Origin: Mycoplasma sp. CAG:956
Lineage (GTDB): Bacteria; Bacillota_I; Bacilli_A; RF39; UBA660
Reading direction: 5' to 3'
Assembly (NCBI GenBank): GCA_000433475.1
Contig: HF993101.1
Coordinates: 11,889-75,888, forward strand
Length of the DNA: 64,000 nucleotides
The notes below the pieces were generated by a model, which was not told the DNA's origin, searched no databases, and saw nothing but the letters and a program-made list of their open reading frames with translations. A program made the translations under genes and the position numbers. Each line of letters begins with the position of its first letter. The stretch's first letter is position 1. Positions 33,066 through 41,306 of the stretch are shown piece by piece.

Positions 33066-33731
33066 ATGAAATTAAATGAGAAAACTAAAATATATTTAGA
33101 AAGTATATTTAATAAAGAAATAAGCGAAATAACAACTGAGGATCTTGCAAATTTGAATAATATTTATTTAACAGCCGATATTTCTTTAATAAAGTTAATG
33201 CCTAATTTAAAAAGCATTAATTTAGAAAATATGAATCTTAATAGTCGAGATTTACAAGTTATTTTAAGTTCAGGAGTTACAGAATTAAATTTAAAAAAAT
33301 GTACCTTAGTAAAAGGAAAAATAATTCAAAACGATAGTTTGCAAAAACTAACAATTTTAAATTGCAATATTGATGATTATAGCCTTTTAAAAATGTTTCC
33401 AAAGTTAGATTATTTATCTATACATAATCCAGTTAGTTCGAATCCTCTGGATTGTAATCTCATTCCAACAGAATTAACTACTTTAAGATTAGAAAGTTGT
33501 AATTTAAGAAATATTCAAAATATAGGCAATATTCTTAATTGTAATATGTTGTCTTTGTTAGGAACTACAGTATCATCTTTAGATTTTTTAGATAATTTGC
33601 CATTACAATCATTGTATATAAATGAAGAATATAATGCTACAATTTCAAGTCATATTTCAGACGAGTGTGAAGTCTATAATGATTTTAGATTATGGAGGAT
33701 TTTGCCAAATGAATCTTCCAGGCACAGATAA
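33066..33731 (+). CDS. Leucine-rich-repeat-like protein
   Basis: A 221-residue soluble protein with AAAGGATAA before the ATG. From about residue 25 to 190 it shows irregular leucine-rich repeats: LKSINLENMNLN, VTELNLKKCTL, LQKLTILNCNID, LDYLSIHNP, LTTLRLESCNLRNI and LQSLYINEE. There is no signal peptide or membrane helix, so it is expected to be cytoplasmic or a non-classically secreted protein. It sits 189 bp after the transglutaminase-like effector and before a decayed effector relic. A protective or binding partner of the effector is plausible from position alone. LRR scaffolds bind proteins but do not define a function. Confidence 0.6.
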   Translation: MKLNEKTKIYLESIFNKEISEITTEDLANLNNIYLTADISLIKLMPNLKSINLENMNLNSRDLQVILSSGVTELNLKKCTLVKGKIIQNDSLQKLTILNCNIDDYSLLKMFPKLDYLSIHNPVSSNPLDCNLIPTELTTLRLESCNLRNIQNIGNILNCNMLSLLGTTVSSLDFLDNLPLQSLYINEEYNATISSHISDECEVYNDFRLWRILPNESSRHR

Positions 33732-33773
33732 TTAAATAAAAAATTACCCTGTGTTTAGAAATTAAATATTATT

Positions 33774-34100
33774 GCTGCAATTAATAGCAATGTAAATAAT
33801 TCGAGTAAATTGAAAATATATGCTGAAGAAAATAGTAGATATACTTTATCCCATAAATAATAATTATCTTGTATATATAAAAACTGAATAGAAAATGTTA
33901 ATATTTATGTTGATGCTAATTAAGCTACAGAAAAAGATAATATAGAATTAATGTTATATAGAAGTGCTATTTTTGATACGATTCTTTATGTTGGCAAAGA
34001 TGCTACTCAAGTAATGTTAAGTGGAGCAAGTGCTGATAAATATTTGATTAATAATAAATTAAGTGCATTGACTCAAGTACTAGTATTGGAAAAAATTTAG
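33774..34100 (+). pseudogene. Decayed type VII effector relic (leader motif and interrupted frame)
   Basis: The 33774-33860 frame reads AAINSNVNNSSKLKIYAEEN before a TAA. It aligns with the leader of the gene at 34222 (INGKVNNSNKMKTYSEGNN) and that at 29655, but has lost its start codon and the YISP end. Further on, an open frame interrupted by a TAA at 33921 gives IENVNIYVDAN, stop, ATEKDNIELMLY, and runs to TAG 34100. The 490-bp interval 33732-34221 therefore looks like a third effector gene that has decayed to its leader and short scraps. Confidence 0.6.
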
Positions 34101-34176
34101 AACTTTTATAAAGTGAAGAGATTTGAAATTGTAGACGATATAAATAATTTTGTTTATCTTTTTAAATTTATTATTA

Positions 34177-34182
34177 TATAAT
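34177..34182 (+). promoter_or_regulatory. Likely -10 for the effector at 34222
   Basis: TATAAT at 34177-34182. The -35 is weak (TTATCT at 34154-34159, 17-nt spacer). Confidence 0.45.
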
Positions 34183-34221
34183 TGTTATGATGATAATAAT
34201 TGTGGTAAGGTGTGATAAAAG

Positions 34222-36237
34222 TTGAGAACAATTAATGGAAAAGTAAATAATTCAAATAAAATGAAAACATATTCTGAAGGTAATAATGGTTATATTTCTC
34301 CTTTTAATAATGGTTATCTTGGTAATATTAAAGCGGAAGTAGAAACAATTGATTTTGATACTGATAATGATATAGAAAATGAGAAAACTGAAGAAAAAGT
34401 TACCCCAATTAAATATACTAAAAGTATATGGGATTCTAGAGATAATCTTGCTTTATATTTAAATAGTAATGGCTTTAATATTAGTGCTAAAGATATATCA
34501 AACTATGGAAGCAGCAATGTGAATGGGAAAGTGAGCGGTAGTGTTACAATTGATGGAGAACGCTATATAATTAACAGTAATGGCATCGCAAAAAGTTTTG
34601 ATGTGAAATACAAATATGATAAAGAAGGTGAGTATGCCTTTAATCTAAACGATATAATGTATTCTAAGGATACTTTTGCCACTTTTTTGATAAGTAAGGG
34701 AATTATTAAAGATGCAAGTGAATTATCTTCTTTTTGTAATAATGGTGATAATACAGGTATATTTCTTCTTAAAGATGGTCGCTTTGCCTCAGTATATTCT
34801 GATTCTATTGTTGAAGGAACTTATAATGTAAATGACATGATTATTGCTGATAATATATTTTATGATCATAAAAAGTTGGCTGTTTACTTGGAATATTTAG
34901 GAGTAATATCTTCGGAAGATGAAATATTATCTACTAGCTATTCAAATAATTTTAAAGAAATAACCTTAAAAGATGGAAGAAAGTATTGTTTAACTGATAA
35001 TGGTTTAGAAAAAAGTTTTAATACGTGGTTTAGTGTTGATAGTTTTAATGAAAATGATGAAAATGCTTTTAAACTTGATGATATCATGTACTCTAAAGAA
35101 ACATTAGCAACATTTTTAATAAGTAAAGGCATAATCCAAAATATTGATGAAATTGCTGCATTTAACAATAATGGAAATAATAATGGTGGTTTTTATCTCG
35201 AAAATGGTAGATATTTTGATATACAAAGTATAACATCTTTTGGGGTAGTTACTATAACCGAAAACTATAATTTAAGAAATGATTATATTTCTTTAATGGA
35301 TAAAAGTGGTATTTATTCTTATAATAATTATCCAATTCACAAATATGGTGGTAATCAAGGTGATTTTGCTGCTGACAATGACGATGATACTGTGTATGAA
35401 TTGTTACAAAACGATTATATAGTTTCAAAATTAAAAAAAATATATCCAGATGCTACGATGGAAGATTATGAGGCTTATCTTTCTAAAATAAATAATGTTG
35501 GTTGTGGTTATGTAGCCCTTGTTAACTGCATTTTTAAATCTTTTGAAAATATACCAACTGAATTTGAAAAAAGATTTGGTTATCCCATGTATTATACTGA
35601 TGAATCAGGAAATAAGATTATGAACTATGAAAATTTAATCTTTGATTATTTTACATATGTTTGGGCAGATGGTAGTGGTTATTCTATTGATCAAATTGTT
35701 AATGGTCCACAGACATCAGAAAATGTACCTAATTATAACGGTAGAGCACAAATTGATGAAGAAGGAGCGCATGGAACATCACCTAATATGTTAAAAGTTT
35801 TTAGTGAATTTATGGAGAAAAATTATAATTTAAAAGTAGACATTGATTATAAAGATGGTATAGCAAATGATGAGTTAGTAGAAAAAGTAAAGGCTATTAA
35901 GCAAAAGAATGATATGCCAATCATTTGGGCAGATGGATATAATTTAAGTTGTTTAAACGGTAATAATTATCTTTATGGTGGGGGTAGTCATGCGATGTGT
36001 GTTACCAATGTAACACCTGATAATGAAATAATTGTATCAACCTGGGGAGATCCGTATATAATAGATGTATCAGATGTTGATAAGAACGTTAATGAAGATA
36101 ATTATATTTCACTACTAGATGTCAATATTCATATGCCATATATTGTTCCGAAATCCAAAGAGGCATTACAAAAAGAATTTATTACTGGTTTTGAAAACCA
36201 ATTAAATCATCGAAATAATATTAATTTAGGAGAGTAA
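34222..36237 (+). CDS. Type VII-linked effector with papain/C39-like cysteine peptidase domain
   Basis: A 671-residue protein starting at TTG 34222. AAGGTGTGA just upstream and the alignment of its leader with the gene at 29655 both decide this start. Leader: KMKTYSEGNNGYISP and NGYL. Residues about 70-355 hold roughly four repeats of about 90 residues, two of them near-identical around DDIMYSKETLATFLISKGII. The C-terminal domain has a putative catalytic Cys in NNVGCGYVALVNC (about 427) and His in GGGSHAMCVTNV (about 587), followed by STWGDPY, the order of papain/C39-like peptidases. No Sec signal. It is followed 2 bp later by a small gene that may be its partner. Confidence 0.7.
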   Translation: MRTINGKVNNSNKMKTYSEGNNGYISPFNNGYLGNIKAEVETIDFDTDNDIENEKTEEKVTPIKYTKSIWDSRDNLALYLNSNGFNISAKDISNYGSSNVNGKVSGSVTIDGERYIINSNGIAKSFDVKYKYDKEGEYAFNLNDIMYSKDTFATFLISKGIIKDASELSSFCNNGDNTGIFLLKDGRFASVYSDSIVEGTYNVNDMIIADNIFYDHKKLAVYLEYLGVISSEDEILSTSYSNNFKEITLKDGRKYCLTDNGLEKSFNTWFSVDSFNENDENAFKLDDIMYSKETLATFLISKGIIQNIDEIAAFNNNGNNNGGFYLENGRYFDIQSITSFGVVTITENYNLRNDYISLMDKSGIYSYNNYPIHKYGGNQGDFAADNDDDTVYELLQNDYIVSKLKKIYPDATMEDYEAYLSKINNVGCGYVALVNCIFKSFENIPTEFEKRFGYPMYYTDESGNKIMNYENLIFDYFTYVWADGSGYSIDQIVNGPQTSENVPNYNGRAQIDEEGAHGTSPNMLKVFSEFMEKNYNLKVDIDYKDGIANDELVEKVKAIKQKNDMPIIWADGYNLSCLNGNNYLYGGGSHAMCVTNVTPDNEIIVSTWGDPYIIDVSDVDKNVNEDNYISLLDVNIHMPYIVPKSKEALQKEFITGFENQLNHRNNINLGE

Positions 36238-36239
36238 GT

Positions 36240-36872
36240 ATGCAAAATAAAAATGAAGAATTAATTAAATCTAAAAATATTTCTTTAGAAGAATATGGCA
36301 TTTTAAAGAAAACTTATAAACAGTTATTTGAAATATATTTACAAAATAAAGTAGATTTAAAATTATATGATAATAAAATAAAAAATAGTGATTTAGATTT
36401 TGGCATTGGTCATCCAACTAAGTCTAATTTGATTAATGATTTAGGAGAGTATTTAGGATTAAATTATATTTACATAATAAATGATTTCTTTATCGAAAAG
36501 TTAAGTATTAATGAATTAAATGAGTTAAGAAAAGTATATCAAGAAAAGAAATATAATATAAATACAATAATGATGATTGAAAAAACATATAAAGATGTAT
36601 TAAATAATAATTTTGTTAATGGTAAATATATTAATGAACCATTTAATAGATGTTATGGACCAGTAATACCCAAAAATTTTGCTTTGTCGGATTCTTTGGT
36701 TATAAAAATTATTTTTGGAAAAAATACTAAACAGTATGATGATACTGAATATTTAGTCAATGCTAAGGCTAAAACAAGTTTTTTAAATATATTATGTAAT
36801 GATTTAAAAAAAGGGATAGAAGAAAATCTTGGAATTAGAGTAACTATTTTAAGAGAAAAAGTACTGAGATAA
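36240..36872 (+). CDS. Hypothetical protein, candidate partner of the preceding effector
   Basis: A 210-residue soluble protein. Its ATG lies 2 bp after the effector stop, with TAGGAGAG inside the effector's last codons, so the two are co-translated. It is mixed helix/strand with segments LGLNYIYIINDFFIEKLS and RCYGPVIPKNFALSDSLVIK. No family is recognised, and there is no membrane helix or signal peptide. Genes immediately downstream of polymorphic effectors are often immunity proteins or chaperones, and this is the best candidate here, but that is inference from position. A terminator follows at 36887-36923. Confidence 0.6.
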   Translation: MQNKNEELIKSKNISLEEYGILKKTYKQLFEIYLQNKVDLKLYDNKIKNSDLDFGIGHPTKSNLINDLGEYLGLNYIYIINDFFIEKLSINELNELRKVYQEKKYNINTIMMIEKTYKDVLNNNFVNGKYINEPFNRCYGPVIPKNFALSDSLVIKIIFGKNTKQYDDTEYLVNAKAKTSFLNILCNDLKKGIEENLGIRVTILREKVLR

Positions 36873-36886
36873 AAGGATAGTGATAG

Positions 36887-36923
36887 AAGATAGGCTGTAT
36901 CTAAAATGAGGCTTATCTTTTTT
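36887..36923 (+). terminator. Intrinsic terminator closing the type VII island
   Basis: AAGATAGGC (36887-36895) pairs with GCTTATCTT (36911-36919), one G-U, followed by T to 36923. Confidence 0.8.
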
Positions 36924-37046
36924 AGCATGTATCTATATAATTATTTTCATTATTTATATAGAGATAATAAATTAAAAATAATTTAATGTCAATAGATATA
37001 TTTTTACTAAAAAAAGCTATAAATTCACAATAAATTGGGAAAGTCG

Positions 37047-37055
37047 TGCTATAAT
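37047..37055 (+). promoter_or_regulatory. Extended -10 promoter before the hydrolase-murF-ddl group
   Basis: TGCTATAAT, a perfect TATAAT at 37050-37055 with the TG-n extension, 20 bp before the ATG. Confidence 0.65.
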
Positions 37056-37074
37056 TAATTGAGGTGGAAATTTT

Positions 37075-37824
37075 ATGGAAATAGTAGTTGATAATAAACA
37101 TATATTTTATGACCAATTAGGACTAGGTTCTAAAGATATTGTTATGCTTCATGGTTGGGGACAAAACATGGAAATGATGCGACCTTTGGCTATTAAGTTG
37201 TTAAATGATAAAAATATTAAGAATAACTATCGTATTACCATTTTAGATTTACCAGGATTTGGATCATCTAGTGAGCCTGATATGGATACGGATGTATTTA
37301 GCTATACTAAGTTAATTGAAAATTTTTTAATTGCTTTAAAAATAAATAACCCCATTATGTTAGGTCATTCTTTTGGTGGCAGATTATCGATTATTTATAG
37401 CAGTCGTAATGAAACGGAAAAAGTAATTTTATTTGGGGCACCTTGTATTAGAGAATATAAGCCTACATTTAAAGAAAAAGTTTTAAAGGGTTTAAAAAAG
37501 ATACCTTTTACAAAAGATTTAGTTGAACTTGCTAAACAATATATTGGTTCTACAGATTATAAAAATGCCAGTCCCGTAATGCGAAGAGTTCTAGTTAATA
37601 CGATTAATCAGGATTTAAGTGAATGTGCTAAAAAAATAACAGCACCCACTTTGCTTATTTGGGGGTCTTTAGATACAGCAGCTCCTATAGAACAAGCAAG
37701 AAAATTAGAAAAACTTCTTAAAGATGGAGCTTTGATTGAGATTCCAGGAGCAACTCATTATGCTTATTTAGAACGAATCGATTATATAACTAATATTTTA
37801 GTAAATTTCTTAGGAGGAAAGTAA
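37075..37824 (+). CDS. Alpha/beta-fold hydrolase
   Basis: A 249-residue cytosolic protein with GAGGTGGA before the ATG. All family landmarks are present: oxyanion-hole motif MLHGWGQN (about 24-31), LDLPGFGSS (about 58-66), nucleophile elbow MLGHSFGGRL (Ser about residue 102), the acidic residue in LIWGSLDTAAP (about 200) and the catalytic His in PGATHYAYL (about 224). The substrate is not deducible. It sits 1 bp before the murF start in what looks like a hydrolase-murF-ddl operon, so a link to cell-wall precursor metabolism is possible but unproven. Confidence 0.85.
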   Translation: MEIVVDNKHIFYDQLGLGSKDIVMLHGWGQNMEMMRPLAIKLLNDKNIKNNYRITILDLPGFGSSSEPDMDTDVFSYTKLIENFLIALKINNPIMLGHSFGGRLSIIYSSRNETEKVILFGAPCIREYKPTFKEKVLKGLKKIPFTKDLVELAKQYIGSTDYKNASPVMRRVLVNTINQDLSECAKKITAPTLLIWGSLDTAAPIEQARKLEKLLKDGALIEIPGATHYAYLERIDYITNILVNFLGGK

Positions 37825-37825
37825 A

Positions 37826-39427
37826 ATGACGATATTAATAAATATTATAATATTTTTAATTATATTTTATAGTGTAACAGTTAAATCAAGAAAATCACTT
37901 CATATGTTACAACAAAACTTATATAACGAAAATAATCGTTATTTAAAGTGGTTAAAGCAAAATCGAAAGGTTGCTTTAAAACATTATGATTTAATGGGTT
38001 TACTTTTATCAGTAATTGCCTTATTTACGGGTAATTTATTTGGTAAAGTTTTACTTATTATCAGTGCTTTTATCTATTTATTTGATAGTGAAGTAATAAA
38101 GTATTCGATAATGGTAGAAAAAGCTAAAAAACCACTTGTTAAGACGGCACGTGTTAAAAGACAAATTACTACTCTTTATATATTAAATTTAATACCTTTA
38201 GTACTTTATTTGATATTTAATAGTAATGTTAGAGTATTATTTGTACTTGCATCCTTAATGCTTGTTTTAAATTATTATATGGTTTATTTAGTAAAGTTAA
38301 TAAATGACCCTATTGAAAAAGGAATCTATAAGAAATTTTGGAATATGGCAGAAGATAAACTTGCTTCTTATAATGATTTAAAAGTTATAGGAATTACGGG
38401 TTCTTATGGAAAAACTAGTAGTAAGAATATTTTAAATGAAATATTATCAATGGATTATATTTCGCATCCAACTCCTAAAAACTTTAATACGGATGTTGGT
38501 CTTATGACTACTATTAATAATGATTTAACCAAGTTTGATGAAATATTTATTGCTGAAATGGGAGCTTATAAAGTAGGAAGAATTAAGAATGCTTGTAATT
38601 TAGTTCATCCTAAGTATGGTCTTCTTACAACGATTGGTAAGGCTCATTTAGAAACTTTTGGTAGTCAAGAAAATATTATTAAAACAAAGTTTGAACTTAT
38701 TGAAAGTTTACCTAGTGATGGTATTGCTTTTCTAAATATGGATGATCCCCTACAAGTTAATTATGATTTAAAAAATAAGGTAAGAGTTGTATGGTATGCT
38801 GTTAATAATAAAAAGGCTGACTTCTATTGTTTAGATACTAAGTGTAGCAATAAAGGTTCTACTTTTAAGATTTTCTTTAAGAGTGAAAATAAAACTTATG
38901 ATTTTCAAACTAGACTTTTAGGTCGTCATAATATTTCAAATATTGTTTCGGCAGTGGCTGTTGGTTATGAGTTTGGAATTTCTATTCCTAAATTACAAGC
39001 TGCTGTTAGTAAGATTAAGCCAATTGAACATCGTCTCGAACTAAAAAGAATTGGTAATATGTTTCAAATAGATGATGCGTATAATTCTAATCCCGTTGGT
39101 GCTAAAGTAGCATTAGAAGTTCTTGGAATGATGCCAGGTGATAAAGTTGTCGTGACACCAGGTATGGTTGAGTTAGGAGCGGAAGAAGAAAAATATAATA
39201 AAGAGTTTGGCGAAGAAATAAGTGCAGTTGCTGACTATGTTATTTTAGTTGGGGAAAAACAAACAAAACCAATTTATGATGGTTTAATGGCTAAAAAGTA
39301 TGATAAAGATAGAATAATTATTACTAATGATGTAAGACAAACTTATATATTAGTTAATAAATTAAAAGGTAAAAAAGACATATATGCTTTATATGAGAAT
39401 GATTTACCTGATACTTATAATGAGTAG
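37826..39427 (+). CDS. murF: Membrane-anchored MurF-type Mur ligase
   Basis: A 533-residue protein with TAGGAGG before the ATG. MurF adds D-Ala-D-Ala to the UDP-MurNAc tripeptide. The catalytic region (about 180-533) has the ATP-binding GITGSYGKTSSKN, AEMGAYKVG, TTIGKAHLETFGS, GRHNISNI and DDAYNSNPVG, all as in MurF. Unlike soluble MurF (about 450 residues), it carries an N-terminal region of about 160 residues with hydrophobic segments (about 3-17, 50-80 and 110-155), so it is probably membrane-bound. This architecture occurs in some Firmicutes. The ddl gene 43 bp downstream makes its dipeptide substrate. Confidence 0.88.
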   Translation: MTILINIIIFLIIFYSVTVKSRKSLHMLQQNLYNENNRYLKWLKQNRKVALKHYDLMGLLLSVIALFTGNLFGKVLLIISAFIYLFDSEVIKYSIMVEKAKKPLVKTARVKRQITTLYILNLIPLVLYLIFNSNVRVLFVLASLMLVLNYYMVYLVKLINDPIEKGIYKKFWNMAEDKLASYNDLKVIGITGSYGKTSSKNILNEILSMDYISHPTPKNFNTDVGLMTTINNDLTKFDEIFIAEMGAYKVGRIKNACNLVHPKYGLLTTIGKAHLETFGSQENIIKTKFELIESLPSDGIAFLNMDDPLQVNYDLKNKVRVVWYAVNNKKADFYCLDTKCSNKGSTFKIFFKSENKTYDFQTRLLGRHNISNIVSAVAVGYEFGISIPKLQAAVSKIKPIEHRLELKRIGNMFQIDDAYNSNPVGAKVALEVLGMMPGDKVVVTPGMVELGAEEEKYNKEFGEEISAVADYVILVGEKQTKPIYDGLMAKKYDKDRIIITNDVRQTYILVNKLKGKKDIYALYENDLPDTYNE

Positions 39428-39470
39428 GTATATATAAATTTTAAATTAGTAAAGGAAGGAATTTTAGAAT

Positions 39471-40664
39471 ATGAATATAAAGTTAGGTGTAATTTTTGGT
39501 GGTGTATCAGTTGAACATGAGGTAAGTGTAATATCAGCAGTTCAAGCGATGCAAGCTATAGATAAGGAAAAGTATGATGTTATTCCTATTTATATAACTA
39601 AAGATAGACAGTGGTATACTGGGGAAATCTTAAAAGATATGGATACATATACTGATATGGATTTACTTAAGAGATATACAAGTAATGTATCTTTAATTAA
39701 TAAAAAAGGTAAATTTTATTTACAAAGTAAGGGTTTAATTAAAAAAATAGTTACAGAACTTGATTTAATTTTACCAATTGGTCATGGTACTAATATGGAA
39801 GATGGAACTTTACAAGGTTATCTACAAACAGTAGGTATTCCTTATTGTGAATCAGATGTTGCAGCATCTAGTGTTGCTCAAGATAAAGTAACCCAAAAAT
39901 TAGTGTTTCAAAGTAAAGGTTTACCAATGACAGCATTTACATGGTTTTATGATGTAGATTATAGTGAGTCACAAGACGAAATATTAAAAGAATGTGCTAA
40001 ATTAAAATATCCATTAATAGTTAAACCAGCTACTTTAGGTAGTTCTGTTGGTATAAATTTTGCTAAAGATGAAGAAGAATTAAAGAATGCTATTGAAGAA
40101 GCTATTTCTTATGATAAGAAAATTTTAGTTGAACATGCTGTTGAAAATTTAAGTGAAGTTAATATTTCGGTATTAGGAGATTATAAATATCAAGAAGTAT
40201 CTTGTATTGAAGAAGTAACTACTGTTCATCATTTACTAACTTATGCTGATAAATATATTGGTGAGTCTAAGAATAAACCAAGTAAGGGGATGGCTACTTT
40301 AGGACGTAAGGTGCCTGCTAAATTAGATAAGAAAATGCAAAGTGAAGTAGAGGATGTTGCTGTTAAAGCTTTTAAGGCTGTCGGGTTATCTGGTGTTTGC
40401 CGTATTGATTTTCTAATTGATAAAAATGATGATAAAGCATATATTAACGAAATAAATTCTATTCCTGGTTCACTATCATTCTATTTATGGGAACCAAAGG
40501 GTAAAAAATATCGTGAATTATTAGATGAAATTATAAAAATAGGTATTAAAAATTACCAAGATAATAATAATAAAGTTCATTCATTTGAATCTAATATTTT
40601 AGAAGGTTATAAAGGTGCTGGTGCTAAAGGTGGCAAATTTGGCACAAAGGGAAGCAAATTTTAG
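39471..40664 (+). CDS. ddl: D-alanine--D-alanine ligase with basic Gly-rich tail
   Basis: A 397-residue ATP-grasp ligase supplying D-Ala-D-Ala to MurF. The start is supported by AAGGAAGGA upstream. Motifs: GVIFGGVSVEHEVSVISA at the N-terminus, MEDGTLQGYLQTVGIPYCES, PLIVKPATLGSSVGI, and the catalytic loop region INEINSIPGSLSFYLWEP. The omega-loop segment TYADKYIGES keeps a Tyr, as in D-Ala-D-Ala rather than VanA-type D-Ala-D-Lac ligases. Odd feature: after the normal end (about residue 360) comes a tail ending YKGAGAKGGKFGTKGSKF, low-complexity and basic, not typical of Ddl. It might bind nucleic acid, membrane or a partner. Confidence 0.93.
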   Translation: MNIKLGVIFGGVSVEHEVSVISAVQAMQAIDKEKYDVIPIYITKDRQWYTGEILKDMDTYTDMDLLKRYTSNVSLINKKGKFYLQSKGLIKKIVTELDLILPIGHGTNMEDGTLQGYLQTVGIPYCESDVAASSVAQDKVTQKLVFQSKGLPMTAFTWFYDVDYSESQDEILKECAKLKYPLIVKPATLGSSVGINFAKDEEELKNAIEEAISYDKKILVEHAVENLSEVNISVLGDYKYQEVSCIEEVTTVHHLLTYADKYIGESKNKPSKGMATLGRKVPAKLDKKMQSEVEDVAVKAFKAVGLSGVCRIDFLIDKNDDKAYINEINSIPGSLSFYLWEPKGKKYRELLDEIIKIGIKNYQDNNNKVHSFESNILEGYKGAGAKGGKFGTKGSKF

Positions 40665-40671
40665 GTGAGTT

Positions 40672-41112
40672 ATGCAAAAAAAAGGGTTTACACTAGTTGA
40701 ATTATTGGCAGTAATTGTTATATTGGCACTCTTAGCAACTGTTGCTGTTCCTAATGTTGTAAGTATTTTAAAAAAAGAAAAACAAAATACTGATGAAATT
40801 GCTGTTACTAATTTAAACGATGCTGCAATTAGTTATGCAAAAGAACAAATATCTTTACAAAAATTGCACTTGAATTCATGTGATTTTACTATTGGGGACG
40901 TTAATACTGCTGTTTTAAATGCTTCTGGCAATAACAAGTGTGTGGTGGTTTATCAAGTTTCTTTTTTGCAACAAAATGGGGCTTTCGATGATAAAAGAAA
41001 TTCATGTGATAGTAATGCTAATATTTATGTTTATAAATATAATAATGGTAAATATGATGAATTAAGGACGTTTATTCCTGCTAAAACTTGTGGTACTAAT
41101 GGCGTTCAATAA
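40672..41112 (+). CDS. Type IV pilin-like (prepilin) protein
   Basis: A 146-residue protein with AGGTGAG before the ATG. It has the class III signal: a short basic leader MQKK, cleavage before the Phe of GFTLVELLAVIVILALLAT with the essential Glu at mature position 5, and one hydrophobic helix. The rest is a small globular domain with four cysteines that may pair. This identifies a pseudopilin or competence/type IV pilin (ComGC-like) processed by a prepilin peptidase. No peptidase or assembly ATPase is in the window. It begins 8 bp after ddl, so it probably shares that transcript. Confidence 0.85.
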   Translation: MQKKGFTLVELLAVIVILALLATVAVPNVVSILKKEKQNTDEIAVTNLNDAAISYAKEQISLQKLHLNSCDFTIGDVNTAVLNASGNNKCVVVYQVSFLQQNGAFDDKRNSCDSNANIYVYKYNNGKYDELRTFIPAKTCGTNGVQ

Positions 41113-41217
41113 AAATTATGTAGCAATAATTAAATTATTTAATAGTTGATTATGGTGATAAAGATTTATACTATATAAATGAATTATTGGAATACTTAAA
41201 TAAAAATTGATTAAAAT

Positions 41218-41257
41218 AAGGAGTTTGTCAGTAAAATTGAAGATAAATTCCTTTTTT
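41218..41257 (+). terminator. Intrinsic terminator
   Basis: AAGGAGTTTGTC (41218-41229) and GATAAATTCCTT (41242-41253) form a 12-bp stem with two G-U pairs, then T to 41257. A -10 TATAAT for ftsY follows at 41275-41280. Confidence 0.75.
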
Positions 41258-41306
41258 TAACTCGTAATTTACGATATAATAAATAATTAGAAAGAAAGTG
41301 AAATAT

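Noticed and set aside
36922..37116. 64-codon minus-strand frame before the hydrolase gene
   Set aside because: AT-rich low-complexity product covering the plus-strand promoter and start; no ribosome site.
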